This document shows positions 16,390-25,189 of a stretch of 64,000 nucleotides of DNA, in pieces; position 1 is the stretch's first letter; every line of letters begins with the position of its first letter. The position numbers were made by a program, and so were the translations under genes. Source of the stretch: Canibacter sp052085365 (GTDB lineage Bacteria; Actinomycetota; Actinomycetes; Actinomycetales; Microbacteriaceae); assembly GCA_052085365.1 (NCBI GenBank), contig JBQDFP010000001.1, forward strand, positions 233,332-297,331. Direction: 5' to 3'. The notes under the pieces were generated by a model, which worked only from the letters and a program-made list of their open reading frames with translations, made no database searches and was not told the origin of the DNA.

Positions 16390-16869
16390 TTATGCAGCTC
16401 GACCTGAATGTTCACCTCGCACCTCTTCACGAATGTCTTCGATGGACACCGTCTCGAAGTCCGCGCTGTTTTCTAAGACTCTGGCATTTTGGTGAGCCGG
16501 CTGCTTTTCTGCGCTCGTTCTCGTGTACGTTGACTGCCCAAACATGAGCTCATGCCCTACCGCTTCGGCATCTATTTCAACATTGATTCCACTCCGGTCT
16601 TCTTTTTCCCATTTCTTCACCTGAAGTTTCCCCGTCACAAACACCCGATCACCTTTCGCGAAGGATGCATATGCGTGCTCCCCCAAAGTGCGGTAGACGT
16701 TGACGGTGTAATAGCTGGTGGACCGGTCGACCCATTTACCACTTTCTCGGTCACGCTTTCGCTCGTTGACTGCGAGTCGAAAAGAGCATTTAAAGTGTCC
16801 GTTTTCAAACACATGCGAACCTGGCTCTGTTGCTACGGTTCCGACCGAGGTGAATTGACTGCTGATCAT
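16390..16869 (-). CDS. ssb: Single-stranded DNA-binding protein (paralogue without acidic tip)
   Basis: An OB-fold SSB of 159 residues (FTSVGTVATEPGSHVFENGHFKCSFRLAVNERKRD, YYTVNVY, GDRVFVTGKLQV). The usual C-terminal acidic DDDxPF tip that recruits other repair and replication proteins is missing: the chain ends SGRAA. It is therefore more likely the secondary actinobacterial SSB beside ettA than the essential one beside rpsF/rpsR. ATG with AAAGG upstream. Confidence 0.9.
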   Translation of the reverse strand: MISSQFTSVGTVATEPGSHVFENGHFKCSFRLAVNERKRDRESGKWVDRSTSYYTVNVYRTLGEHAYASFAKGDRVFVTGKLQVKKWEKEDRSGINVEIDAEAVGHELMFGQSTYTRTSAEKQPAHQNARVLENSADFETVSIEDIREEVRGEHSGRAA

Positions 16870-17063
16870 GTTGCGCCTTTTCTCTTGTGTCCCGCCGATG
16901 CGGGTGACCTGATGTTGTACCGAGATCCCACCAACGAGTGGTAGTTCACGATATTCAGATCGTCACACACGTGCCAGAGCAGCCGAGGCATCTTTTCGAA
17001 CTGTGGAGTAGCTTCAGCTATTCGAGGGGCGCTCACGAGGTGTGCACAACAGCAGAAACGTTC

Positions 17064-17077
17064 AGAAACCGGTTTCT
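17064..17077. repeat. Perfect 14-bp palindrome at the msrA stop
   Basis: AGAAACCGGTTTCT reads the same on both strands and touches the msrA stop codon. A related half-site (CAGAAACG) lies immediately to its left. The 206-bp gap 16870-17076 otherwise holds only the ssb leader, including a small CCCGC/GCGGG hairpin just before the ssb Shine-Dalgarno. The palindrome could be a repressor site for ssb-ettA, or chance. Confidence 0.4.
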
Positions 17078-17607
17078 TATGCGGCACGCAGATACTGAGA
17101 GAACCCAGCACGAACCTTATTCACCTTTGGCGCCACAACTGCAACACAGTATCCCTGGGTGGGGTTCTTTGCAAAGTAATCTTGCATGTGTTCTTCGGCA
17201 ATATAGAGATCGCTCAACGGTTCAATCGTGGTGACTATTTCACCTGGCCACCATTCTTGGGCGCGTTCGCGTGCGGCCTCAAACTGCTGACGCTGATCCT
17301 CATCGGCATAGAACATAGCTGAACGGTACTGGTCACCGATATCGTTTCCCTGACGGTTGCGCTGTGTCGGGTCATGCATTGTGAAGTAGGCATCCAGAAT
17401 CACGTCCGCAGGAATAATGTCAGTGTCAAACGTGACAGCTACGGCTTCCGCATGACCGGTCGTGCCGGTGCACACGAGTTCGTAGCTAGGGTTGGGGCTT
17501 GTTCCGCCCGTATATGCAGCAAGGACCTCGTCGACTCCAGTCAACTGACGGTATGCAGCATCAAGGCACCAATAGCAGCCTCCTGCGAGTACATACGTGT
17601 GTTTCAT
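17077..17607 (-). CDS. msrA: Peptide-methionine (S)-S-oxide reductase
   Basis: Repairs oxidised methionine in proteins. The active-site motif is GGCYWC (C11 catalytic, C14; usually GCFWC), followed by VDEVLAAYTGG and GHAEAVAVTFD, both conserved. The 176-residue length is typical. ATG with AAGGAG at good spacing. It sits 36 bp downstream of nadE. No msrB is nearby. Confidence 0.96.
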   Translation of the reverse strand: MKHTYVLAGGCYWCLDAAYRQLTGVDEVLAAYTGGTSPNPSYELVCTGTTGHAEAVAVTFDTDIIPADVILDAYFTMHDPTQRNRQGNDIGDQYRSAMFYADEDQRQQFEAARERAQEWWPGEIVTTIEPLSDLYIAEEHMQDYFAKNPTQGYCVAVVAPKVNKVRAGFSQYLRAA

Positions 17608-17643
17608 GACGTGGCTCCTTCCATGTATATATCGAGTTTACGC

Positions 17644-18492
17644 CTATGAACTCACGTGCCACCATTCATCATTCGGCGTTGCTGGGAGGTGACGTTTGTG
17701 TTGACTCGCTAAATATTTTCGCTCGAGGTTATCCTGTACTGCACTGCTTACCGGTTCACCAGCTAGGTAGGCGTCAATCTGCGCGTATGTTACGCCGAGA
17801 CTCGACTCGTCAGTCTGGCCGGGAACCCCATCTAGCAGATCAGCGGTAGGAATCTTCTCCCAGAGTCGCTCCGGTGCGCCAAGTGTTTTCAGCATGGCTG
17901 CGCCCTGCGATTTTGTGAGTCCAGCTAGTGGCATGATGTCGGCGGCTCCGTCACCAAACTTTGTAAAGAACCCGGTTAGCGCTTCAGCAGCATGATCAGT
18001 TCCGACAACCAACAGTGCCCGCTCCCCCGCAATTGCATACTGCGCGATCATACGTGCCCGTGCTTTTATGTTTCCTTTATTAAAGTCCGAGATGGCAGCA
18101 TCCAGGCCGGCATCGCTCAGACTCCGGTTGGCCGCATGAACCATCGCATCAACACTCGGTTGTACGTCGACAGTCAATTCGTGATCAGCTTGAATAAACT
18201 GTAGTGCGAGCTGCGCGTCGTCCTCATCGTGCTGCCGCCCATAGGGCAAACGGACTGCTACAAACTCACTTTCATTCCCATCCGCGCGAAGTTGTTCAGC
18301 GGCAAGTTGGCAGATTCGACCGCCGAGTGATGAGTCTTGACCGCCAGAAATACCAAGCACAAAGCCTTTAACCGGGGGAATGCTCTTCGCGTAATCGACC
18401 AAAAACTCCACGCGACGCCGAATTTCACGCGCTATGTTTGGGTGCGGATTAACACCTAGTTCTTCTGCAATGCGTCGTTGTGTTTGAGTCAT
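17644..18492 (-). CDS. nadE: Ammonia-dependent NAD synthetase
   Basis: Amidates deamido-NAD to NAD using ammonia. The PP-loop SGGQDSS is at residues 49-55; other family segments are VRLPYGRQHDEDDAQ, GNIKARARM and VGTDHAAEALTGFFTKFGDGAADIMPL. At 282 residues it is the short form without the glutaminase domain found in mycobacterial NadE. It is 21 bp downstream of dnaE. Confidence 0.96.
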   Translation of the reverse strand: MTQTQRRIAEELGVNPHPNIAREIRRRVEFLVDYAKSIPPVKGFVLGISGGQDSSLGGRICQLAAEQLRADGNESEFVAVRLPYGRQHDEDDAQLALQFIQADHELTVDVQPSVDAMVHAANRSLSDAGLDAAISDFNKGNIKARARMIAQYAIAGERALLVVGTDHAAEALTGFFTKFGDGAADIMPLAGLTKSQGAAMLKTLGAPERLWEKIPTADLLDGVPGQTDESSLGVTYAQIDAYLAGEPVSSAVQDNLERKYLASQHKRHLPATPNDEWWHVSS

Positions 18493-18513
18493 AACATTTC
18501 TACTCTCGTATAC

Positions 18514-21500
18514 CTATCGAGCAAGACAGCGTGGACCGAGCATACCTTTGAGCTCACCGAACAGATCTGGACTGACCCGTACTGTGACAGGCAATTGAAA
18601 TACGCGAATAGAGGTTCTCGTTTGCAGTTCGAGCCGCACTTCGCTTTCACCAGGATGACGTGACAGAGTTTCTTGGAGCTGTCGCATCGTGGGTTCAGTG
18701 GCTTGCTGATCTCGAAGCGCGATTGATAGCGGTGCACCTTCATCGATGTTTCCGGTATCGAGTGGACGTATCCCATACGCGTGCATGGTCATGCCGTCAT
18801 CACGTTGGTTCATTTTGCCTCGCAGCGACACCACGGTGTCAGTCTGCAGGATCGATTGAAACTCGGTGTAGGACTTGCCCATAAACAGCGCCTGTACCTC
18901 ACCGGAAAAATCTTCAACGGTGATCATGCCATACATGTTCCCTGATTTAGCCGTGCGATGCTCAGCTTTGGTCACTAAACCGGCGACCGTGACCGTCTCA
19001 CCATCAAATCCACTTTCGGGGTTGGTGATTTGTTCAACGGTGTAGTTCGCTTCTTTTGCGAGCAGCGAATCAAGACCGCTAAGGGGGTGGTCGGAGACAT
19101 ACAGACCGAGCATGTCTCGTTCAAACGCTAACTTGTCGCGCTTCGTGTATTCGGGCCATTGCGCGATTTGCTCAACGACTGCTTTTTCTCCGTCTGCCTC
19201 TGCAGCATCTGCGAACAGTGAGTCGAAGTCAAAACCGATATTCCCGTGTTCGGCATCACGTTTGTCTCGGGCGCCCTGATCAACGAGCCCTTCGTGTGCC
19301 TCTACCAGTGATCTGCGCGTTTCACCCATTGTGTCGAACGCGCCAGCTTTAATCAGAGATTCGATTGTGCGCTTATTGAGCACGTGCATTGGGACTTTTT
19401 TAATGAAGTCCGGGAAGGTCTCAAACTTCCCTTCCTTTTCACGAGCTTCCCGTATTCCAGCCACAACATTGCGACCTACATTTCGAATCGCGCCAAGACC
19501 GAATCGAATATCGGTCCCTACCGCTGAGAAGTTTTCAATCGACTCATTAACATCGGGTGGCAACACTTTGATGCCCATACGTCGACATTCATTGAGGTAT
19601 ATGGCGAGTTTGTCTCGAGAGTCGCCCACGCTGGTGAGTAGCGCTGCCATATATTCGGCAGGATAGTGCGCTTTGAGGTACGCAGTCCAATAGCTAATGA
19701 CACCATAGGCGGCCGAGTGGGCTTTGTTAAACGCGTAGTCTGAGAACGGTAACAGGATGTTCCACAGTGTTGTAATGGCTTCTTGGGAGTACCCTCGTTC
19801 TTTCATGCCGTTTGAGAAGCCTTCGAACTGTTTATCGAGTTCGGCTTTCTTCTTTTTGCCCATGGCGCGGCGTAAAATGTCGGCTTGACCCAGTGAATAC
19901 CCGGCCACTTGCTGCGCAATCGCCATCACCTGTTCCTGATAAATGATCAGGCCATAGGTTGTATCGAGAATGTCCGCGAGTGGCTCCTCAAGCTCGGGGT
20001 GGATCGGTGTGATCTCCTGTAGCCCGTTCTTACGCAAGGCGTAATTGGTGTGCGAATCTGCGCCCATGGGTCCTGGACGGTACAGGGCGAGCACTGCGGA
20101 GATATCTTCAAAGTTGTCCGGACGCATAAGCCGTAGCAAGCCACGCATGGGCCCACCATCGAGTTGGAATACACCGAGGGTGTCGCCACGTGCGAGGAGA
20201 TCATACGATGCTTGATCGTCGAGCTCTAGATCTTCAAGAATGAGCTCTTCATTACGGTTGAGCTGAATGTTTTCAACAGCGTCAGTAATGATCGTGAGGT
20301 TACGCAGACCCAAAAAGTCCATTTTGATCAGCCCGAGTCCTTCACAGGTCGGGTAGTCAAACTGGGTCACAATCTGGCCGTCTTGCTCTCGACGCATAAT
20401 CGGGATGATGTCAATGAGTGGATCACTCGACATAATCACGCCTGCTGCGTGCACTCCCCACTGCCGCTTCAGGCTTTCGAGGCCGCGGGCCGTTTCGAAG
20501 ACACGCTTTGCTTCGGCGTCTTCTTGAAGCACAGCACGGAATTCGCCAGCTTCTTTGTATCTCGGGTGGTCAGGGTCCATGACGCCAGACAGCGGGATGT
20601 CTTTGGCCATAACCGGCGGCGGCATGGCTTTTGTCAGCTTCTCCCCCATGCTGAAGGGGAAGCCAAGCACTCGTGACGCGTCTTTAAGTGCCTGTTTCGA
20701 CTTGATTGTGCCGTAGGTGACGATTTGAGCGACACGCTCATCACCGTATTTTTCAGTGACATATTTGATGACTTCACTTCGACGGCGATCGTCAAAGTCA
20801 ACGTCAAAGTCAGGCATGCTGACACGGTCAGGATTCAAGAACCGTTCAAAGATGAGGCCGTGTTCAAGTGGATCCAGATCGGTGATGCGCATGGCGTATG
20901 CAGCCATAGAACCGGCACCCGATCCACGTCCGGGACCTACACGAATCCCGTTGTTTTTCGCCCAGTTAATAAAGTCAGCAACGACGAGAAAGTATCCAGG
21001 GAACCCCATTTGGCTGATCACGCCGACTTCGTACTCAGCCTGTTTACGAACTTGATCAGGAATCCCATTCGGGTACCGGTAGTGCAGGCCTGCTTCTACC
21101 TCTTTCACAAACCAAGATTCTTCATTTTCGCCTTCTGGCACTGGAAAACGCGGCATGTAGTTTGCGCTGGTGTTGAATTCAGCGTTGCAGCGCTCAGCAA
21201 CAAGCAGCGTATTGTCACACGCTTCGGGATGGTCGCGGAACAGTTGGCGCATCTCTGCGGCCGTTTTCAGGTAGAAATCTTGCGTATCAAACTTGAACCG
21301 GTTGGGATCGTCCATGGTTGACCCCGATTGCACGCACAGAAGCGCTTCATGCGCTTTTGCATCCGCCGCGTGAGTGTAATGCAGGTCATTTGACGCAAGC
21401 AATGGAATTTTGAGGTCTTTTGAGATCTTCAGCAGATCAGTGACGATACGCCGCTCTATTTCGAGGCCGTGATCCATGATCTCGCAGAAAAAATTTTCCT

Positions 21501-22044
21501 TGCCAAAAATATCTTGAAATTCTGCTGCGGCCTGACGTGCTTCTTCATATTGCCCTAAACGAAGTCGGGTCTGGATTTCACCAGACGGACACCCCGTTGT
21601 GGCGATCATCCCCTCGGAATAGGTCTGCAGCAGTTCGCGGTCCATACGGGGTTTAAAGTATTGCCCTTCGAGCGAGGCGTAGCTCGACATTCGAAAGAGG
21701 TTATGCATGCCCGTGGTGTTTTCAGCCAGCAGTGTCATGTGCGTGTAGGCACCCGCACCGGATACGTCATCGCCGCCACCATTGCCCCACTTCACACGGG
21801 TTCGATCGCTGCGGTGGGTGCCCGGAGTTAAATAGGCCTCAGTACCGATAATCGGCTTAATACCTGCGGCTCGAGCCTGACTCCAGAAATCAAAGGCGCC
21901 AAAAACATTGCCGTGGTCAGTGATCGCAATCGCAGGCATCTCTTGCTCGGCAGCAGCCCGGACAAGTTCATTTATTCGGGCCGCACCATCAAGCATCGAA
22001 TACTCAGTGTGAACGTGCAGGTGCGCAAATGAATCAGTAGCCAC
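18514..22044 (-). CDS. dnaE: DNA polymerase III alpha subunit
   Basis: Replicative DNA polymerase. The order is PHP domain (residues 1-about 280, with HLHVHTEYSMLDGA and NDLHYTHAADAKAHEALLC; metal ligands look intact, so proofreading by PHP is plausible as known for mycobacterial DnaE1), polymerase core with PDFDVDFDD at 411-419, helix-hairpin-helix region, and an OB domain (TVAGLVTKAEHRTAKSG). Length 1176 matches DnaE1. It starts at GTG with AAGGAG at ideal spacing. No error-prone DnaE2 traits are seen. Confidence 0.98.
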   Translation of the reverse strand: MATDSFAHLHVHTEYSMLDGAARINELVRAAAEQEMPAIAITDHGNVFGAFDFWSQARAAGIKPIIGTEAYLTPGTHRSDRTRVKWGNGGGDDVSGAGAYTHMTLLAENTTGMHNLFRMSSYASLEGQYFKPRMDRELLQTYSEGMIATTGCPSGEIQTRLRLGQYEEARQAAAEFQDIFGKENFFCEIMDHGLEIERRIVTDLLKISKDLKIPLLASNDLHYTHAADAKAHEALLCVQSGSTMDDPNRFKFDTQDFYLKTAAEMRQLFRDHPEACDNTLLVAERCNAEFNTSANYMPRFPVPEGENEESWFVKEVEAGLHYRYPNGIPDQVRKQAEYEVGVISQMGFPGYFLVVADFINWAKNNGIRVGPGRGSGAGSMAAYAMRITDLDPLEHGLIFERFLNPDRVSMPDFDVDFDDRRRSEVIKYVTEKYGDERVAQIVTYGTIKSKQALKDASRVLGFPFSMGEKLTKAMPPPVMAKDIPLSGVMDPDHPRYKEAGEFRAVLQEDAEAKRVFETARGLESLKRQWGVHAAGVIMSSDPLIDIIPIMRREQDGQIVTQFDYPTCEGLGLIKMDFLGLRNLTIITDAVENIQLNRNEELILEDLELDDQASYDLLARGDTLGVFQLDGGPMRGLLRLMRPDNFEDISAVLALYRPGPMGADSHTNYALRKNGLQEITPIHPELEEPLADILDTTYGLIIYQEQVMAIAQQVAGYSLGQADILRRAMGKKKKAELDKQFEGFSNGMKERGYSQEAITTLWNILLPFSDYAFNKAHSAAYGVISYWTAYLKAHYPAEYMAALLTSVGDSRDKLAIYLNECRRMGIKVLPPDVNESIENFSAVGTDIRFGLGAIRNVGRNVVAGIREAREKEGKFETFPDFIKKVPMHVLNKRTIESLIKAGAFDTMGETRRSLVEAHEGLVDQGARDKRDAEHGNIGFDFDSLFADAAEADGEKAVVEQIAQWPEYTKRDKLAFERDMLGLYVSDHPLSGLDSLLAKEANYTVEQITNPESGFDGETVTVAGLVTKAEHRTAKSGNMYGMITVEDFSGEVQALFMGKSYTEFQSILQTDTVVSLRGKMNQRDDGMTMHAYGIRPLDTGNIDEGAPLSIALRDQQATEPTMRQLQETLSRHPGESEVRLELQTRTSIRVFQLPVTVRVSPDLFGELKGMLGPRCLAR

Positions 22045-22127
22045 ATAGCTCCTTCCGCCAAGATCTATCGTACCGTGGGCCCGTCGAATTCGGCCTGGAT
22101 GTCAGATCGTGAAGTCCGATATGAGAA

Positions 22128-23057
22128 CTACAGCCTAATTCCTGAGGCAAGCAGGTCGAGTGCGTCGTCGAGGTCTTGCGGATACTCGCTTTCAAACTCA
22201 ATCGCGCTACCTGTGCCTGGGTGTGTGAAACCCAACGATTGTGCATGCAACCACTGACGCGTCAATCCAAGCTTTTCGGTCAGCACAGGGTCAGCACCAT
22301 ACATTGCATCCCCCACACATGGATGACGCTGCGCTGACATGTGTACGCGAATTTGGTGCGTTCGGCCTGTCTCAAGTTCAACTTCAAGAAGTGAGGCGTA
22401 GCGAAAGGCTTCCAGAAGTTCATAGTGTGTCACTGAAGGTTTCCCGCCATAGGTGACCGCAAACTTCCATTCAGAACGTGGATCCCGACCGATGGGCCCA
22501 TCAATCGTCCCAGCGAGTGGATCAGGGTGTCCTTGAACAATGGTGTGGTAGATCTTTTTCACTTCGCGAGCTTTAAACTGACGTTTCAACTCCGAGTACG
22601 CATATTCACTTTTGGCTACCACCATAAGGCCGCTCGTACCTTGATCGAGCCGATGAACAATACCTTGCCGTTCCGGAGGACCGCTGGTGGCAATTTGAAA
22701 ACCTGCGCCGGCAAGAGCGCCCAGAACTGTCGGACCATGCCAACCAAGCGAGGGATGCGCAGCAACGCCAGCTGGCTTGGAGACGACAACTATATCGTCG
22801 TCATCGTGCACGATTGAAAAGTCAGGGACCTCTACCGCTTCGATACTTGGTTCACGCTTCGGCTGCCAATTCACTTCAAGCTGGTCTTGAGAACGAACCC
22901 GGTCACGCTTTTTCAAAGTCCGTCCGCGAACACTTGCACCTGCCTGCTCGAGGATCTCGACTGCGTACGTTCGGGACACTCCCAGCAGCTGCGCGAGTGC
23001 CTGGTCTGCACGAGCACCGTCAAGTGTGTCAGAAATCAAGAAGGTGTCATGCGGCAT
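22128..23057 (-). CDS. rluD: Pseudouridine synthase, RluD/RluA family
   Basis: Converts specific uridines of 23S rRNA to pseudouridine. An N-terminal S4 domain (about 1-65) precedes the catalytic domain with GIVHRLDQGTSGLM, where D138 is the catalytic aspartate. I start at ATG 23057 (309 residues), 2 bp after the lspA stop; a longer frame to 23468 runs through lspA and is a shadow. The lspA-rluD-dnaE order is standard in Actinomycetota. Confidence 0.95.
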   Translation of the reverse strand: MPHDTFLISDTLDGARADQALAQLLGVSRTYAVEILEQAGASVRGRTLKKRDRVRSQDQLEVNWQPKREPSIEAVEVPDFSIVHDDDDIVVVSKPAGVAAHPSLGWHGPTVLGALAGAGFQIATSGPPERQGIVHRLDQGTSGLMVVAKSEYAYSELKRQFKAREVKKIYHTIVQGHPDPLAGTIDGPIGRDPRSEWKFAVTYGGKPSVTHYELLEAFRYASLLEVELETGRTHQIRVHMSAQRHPCVGDAMYGADPVLTEKLGLTRQWLHAQSLGFTHPGTGSAIEFESEYPQDLDDALDLLASGIRL

Positions 23058-23059
23058 GG

Positions 23060-23641
23060 TCAGGACTCCTCTTGAGCGGCATCCGCTTCTTCTTCGGCCA
23101 ACGCTGCTGCAACTTTCTTCGGAATGCCATCGAGCCGTACTCCGAGAATCGTAATGAGAACGAAAAGCCCCATACCCACGCAGATTGCGATATCGGCGAT
23201 GTTGTAGATTGCAGGCATCATCCACGGAGTATAGATGAAGTCGATGACGTGCCCGTTTGGGAATCCAGGTGCACGGAAGAGTCGGTCGGTCAGATTCCCG
23301 ACGGTTCCGCCCAAAAGCAGTCCGAGGAATATCGCCCACGATACTGAGCCTATTTTGCGTAATTGGAATAGGACAAATAGAGCAACAGCCGCCGACAGGA
23401 TTGTGAATACCCAGGTTGCGTTCACTCCAAAGGAGAACGCTGCACCGGGGTTCTTCACAAATACCCACTGGAGCGCTTCCCCAAGAATCTGAATGGGTTC
23501 ATGCTCGGTGAGGTTTGTTACTACCCATGCCTTGATGAACTGGTCGACCGCCCAAACGACAAGCGCGACGACGACGGGTAGCGCTGCTACCCAACGCCGT
23601 CGCGGCTGTAAAGAGTGTGTGGGCGTTTCCGCCGGTTCCAC
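23060..23641 (-). CDS. lspA: Lipoprotein signal peptidase
   Basis: Membrane aspartyl protease that removes signal peptides from prolipoproteins (for example the lipoprotein at 15892-16368). Four membrane segments are visible. The catalytic aspartates are D119 (GNLTDR) and D150 (YNIADI), and VVWAVDQFIKAWV and NPGAAFSFG are conserved. The 193 residues end in an acidic tail (AEEEADAAQEES). It starts at GTG, 2 bp after divIVA, without a clear Shine-Dalgarno, so it relies on coupling or starts slightly further in. Confidence 0.95.
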   Translation of the reverse strand: MEPAETPTHSLQPRRRWVAALPVVVALVVWAVDQFIKAWVVTNLTEHEPIQILGEALQWVFVKNPGAAFSFGVNATWVFTILSAAVALFVLFQLRKIGSVSWAIFLGLLLGGTVGNLTDRLFRAPGFPNGHVIDFIYTPWMMPAIYNIADIAICVGMGLFVLITILGVRLDGIPKKVAAALAEEEADAAQEES

Positions 23642-23643
23642 GC

Positions 23644-24252
23644 TTAGTTCGAGAGTTCAGGTGCGCCAGCCGGCTCAGGTGAACCGTCCAGACCTCGCAA
23701 CTGCGACTGAATGTATGAACGCAGGGTGTTCCGGTACTCGCCTTCGAACTCACGTAGTTGTTCGATCTTTGTCGATAGGTCGGTGCGTTCGTTACCCATG
23801 GTCCGCAGCACGTCGGCACGCTCTGCTTGTGCTTCTTCGACCAGACGCTTCGCGGTTTGCTCGCCGTCTTGAACGATCTGGTCGCGTTTGGATTCGCCTT
23901 CGTGCACGTACTTGTCGTGCAGTTCGAGTGCAAGTTGAAGCATCGCACTCGATTTTTGAGCGTCTCCGTCGGCGTAGCCCTGGTTCAAAGCGGCGGCCTG
24001 TGCTGATTGCTCTGCGTCGTCGCTTGACTCGGTCGCAGACTCTGGTTCCTGGTGAGAACGTGCTTCTTCAAGCTGCTGTGTCAGGTCAGCAATTTGGTCT
24101 TCGAGCTGCTTCTTTTCTGCGTCTCGAGCTTCGAGATCTTCTGCGATCTGGTCAAGAAACACATCGACCTGTTCAAGGTCGTATCCATCACGGAACTGAG
24201 TGATGGTAAACATCTGCGTCTTTACCTGTTCTGGAGTGAGGGTCATTCGCAT
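23644..24252 (-). CDS. divIVA: DivIVA/Wag31 polar growth protein
   Basis: Cytoskeletal coiled-coil protein that marks curved membrane at poles and septa and directs wall growth in actinobacteria. The N-terminal lipid-binding domain is FRDGYDLEQVDVFLDQIAEDL (about 20-40), followed by a short coiled coil, an E/S/Q/A-rich linker (about 65-95) and a second coiled coil (about 100-180). 202 residues is shorter than mycobacterial Wag31 (about 260). A second in-frame ATG lies two codons in. Confidence 0.94.
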   Translation of the reverse strand: MRMTLTPEQVKTQMFTITQFRDGYDLEQVDVFLDQIAEDLEARDAEKKQLEDQIADLTQQLEEARSHQEPESATESSDDAEQSAQAAALNQGYADGDAQKSSAMLQLALELHDKYVHEGESKRDQIVQDGEQTAKRLVEEAQAERADVLRTMGNERTDLSTKIEQLREFEGEYRNTLRSYIQSQLRGLDGSPEPAGAPELSN

Positions 24253-24290
24253 TCACTTTCGTTCGGAACAAAGTCCACGGTCATCAACTA

Positions 24291-24318
24291 ACGGTAGCAA
24301 AGACTGCCTGTTTGTCTA
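24291..24318 (-). promoter_or_regulatory. Promoter upstream of divIVA
   Basis: On the minus strand TAGACA (-35, 24318-24313) and TACCGT (-10, 24296-24291) are separated by 16 bp, close to the housekeeping consensus. They lie in the 97-bp gap between yggT and divIVA and predict a leader of about 30 nt. Makes divIVA-lspA-rluD at least partly independent of the ftsZ cluster. Confidence 0.5.
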
Positions 24319-24349
24319 TGTGAACTCACTTTGTTTTCTTGTTCAGTTT

Positions 24350-24649
24350 CTAATAAATCACTATCGACAGGAGCCCAATAGCGATCCAACACGCTATCAA
24401 CGTAACCAACCATCCAAGGTCAAGTTGGATCTGCCCCAAGCGTATAGGAGGAAGCACTTTGCGCACGGCTTTCAGGGGCGGATCGGTCAGAGTTGCGATT
24501 GTCTCAAAGATTACGAGAACAACTCCCTTGGGGCGAAAAGTGGGCACTAACACTCTCACCCAGTCAATAATAAATCGCCCCCACAGAATCCACACGTACA
24601 CGCGTAGGAATATTTGCAGCACAAGCGCTGCAATACTGAGAAGACCCAC
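24350..24649 (-). CDS. YggT-family membrane protein
   Basis: A 99-residue protein with two membrane helices (about 3-24 and 75-97) flanking a YggT motif (DPPLKAVRKVLPPIRLGQIQLDLGWLV). YggT proteins sit beside sepF across Gram-positives; their role is not established, with links to division and osmotic stress. It starts at GTG, 6 bp after the sepF stop. Confidence 0.9.
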   Translation of the reverse strand: MGLLSIAALVLQIFLRVYVWILWGRFIIDWVRVLVPTFRPKGVVLVIFETIATLTDPPLKAVRKVLPPIRLGQIQLDLGWLVTLIACWIAIGLLSIVIY

Positions 24650-24655
24650 GCGGAG

Positions 24656-25150
24656 CTACAGTGCTGCTGAGACGAAGAAAGAACCGCTTTCGTTTTCGGT
24701 TTCTTCGCCAGATACGTCATCTTCGGACTTCGGCGCGATGTGCTCAGGTGCCAACAGAAATACCTTGCCTGTGACACGTTCGATGTGACCATTGAGGCCC
24801 ATTACCATCCCGCTCGCAAAGTCGATAATGCGTTTCGCATCCGAGTCGGTCATACGCGATAAGTTCATAATGACAGGAACATCATCGCGGAAATTCTCAG
24901 CAATCAAACGAGCATCACTGTACTGCTGCGGGTGAACGGTAAGAATTTCGTTGAGCCCCTGAACAACAGGCTGACGCGTTGGCTGTAGTTTACGCAACGG
25001 TGTTACAGCGGCAGGCTTCTCAGCTTGCTGTTTCCGCGCTGAAGGCTGCGCCTGTGTTGGCTGCTCAGATGCCTGCGCTTGAGTTTCGTTTTCGAGATCT
25101 TCTTCTGCCAGACCAAGAAAGACCATGGTCTTTTTCAACGGATTGCTCAT
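24656..25150 (-). CDS. sepF: Cell division protein SepF
   Basis: Membrane anchor and bundler of FtsZ; actinobacteria lack FtsA, and SepF takes over that role. The N-terminal amphipathic helix is MSNPLKKTMVFLGLAEED, followed by a disordered Q/A/P linker (about 20-60) and the SepF beta/alpha core with EILTVHPQQYSDARLIAENFRDDVPVIMNLS and DFASGMVMGLNGHIERVTGKVFLLAPEH. 164 residues, normal. ATG with GGAG upstream. Confidence 0.96.
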   Translation of the reverse strand: MSNPLKKTMVFLGLAEEDLENETQAQASEQPTQAQPSARKQQAEKPAAVTPLRKLQPTRQPVVQGLNEILTVHPQQYSDARLIAENFRDDVPVIMNLSRMTDSDAKRIIDFASGMVMGLNGHIERVTGKVFLLAPEHIAPKSEDDVSGEETENESGSFFVSAAL

Positions 25151-25189
25151 TGGTTTTGCTCCTCAAGTGTGCGCTTGTGTGCTTCGAGA

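Noticed and set aside
20725..21321. 198-residue plus-strand open frame
   Set aside because: Antisense to the polymerase core of dnaE, with no domain or Shine-Dalgarno.
23058..23468. N-terminal extension of the rluD frame
   Set aside because: The extra residues are an out-of-frame translation of lspA; the ATG at 23057 fits the family start and the 2-bp gap after lspA.
23493..24203. 236-residue open frame on the plus strand
   Set aside because: It is antisense to divIVA and lspA, R/S-rich with no recognisable domain, and the minus-strand genes are unmistakable.
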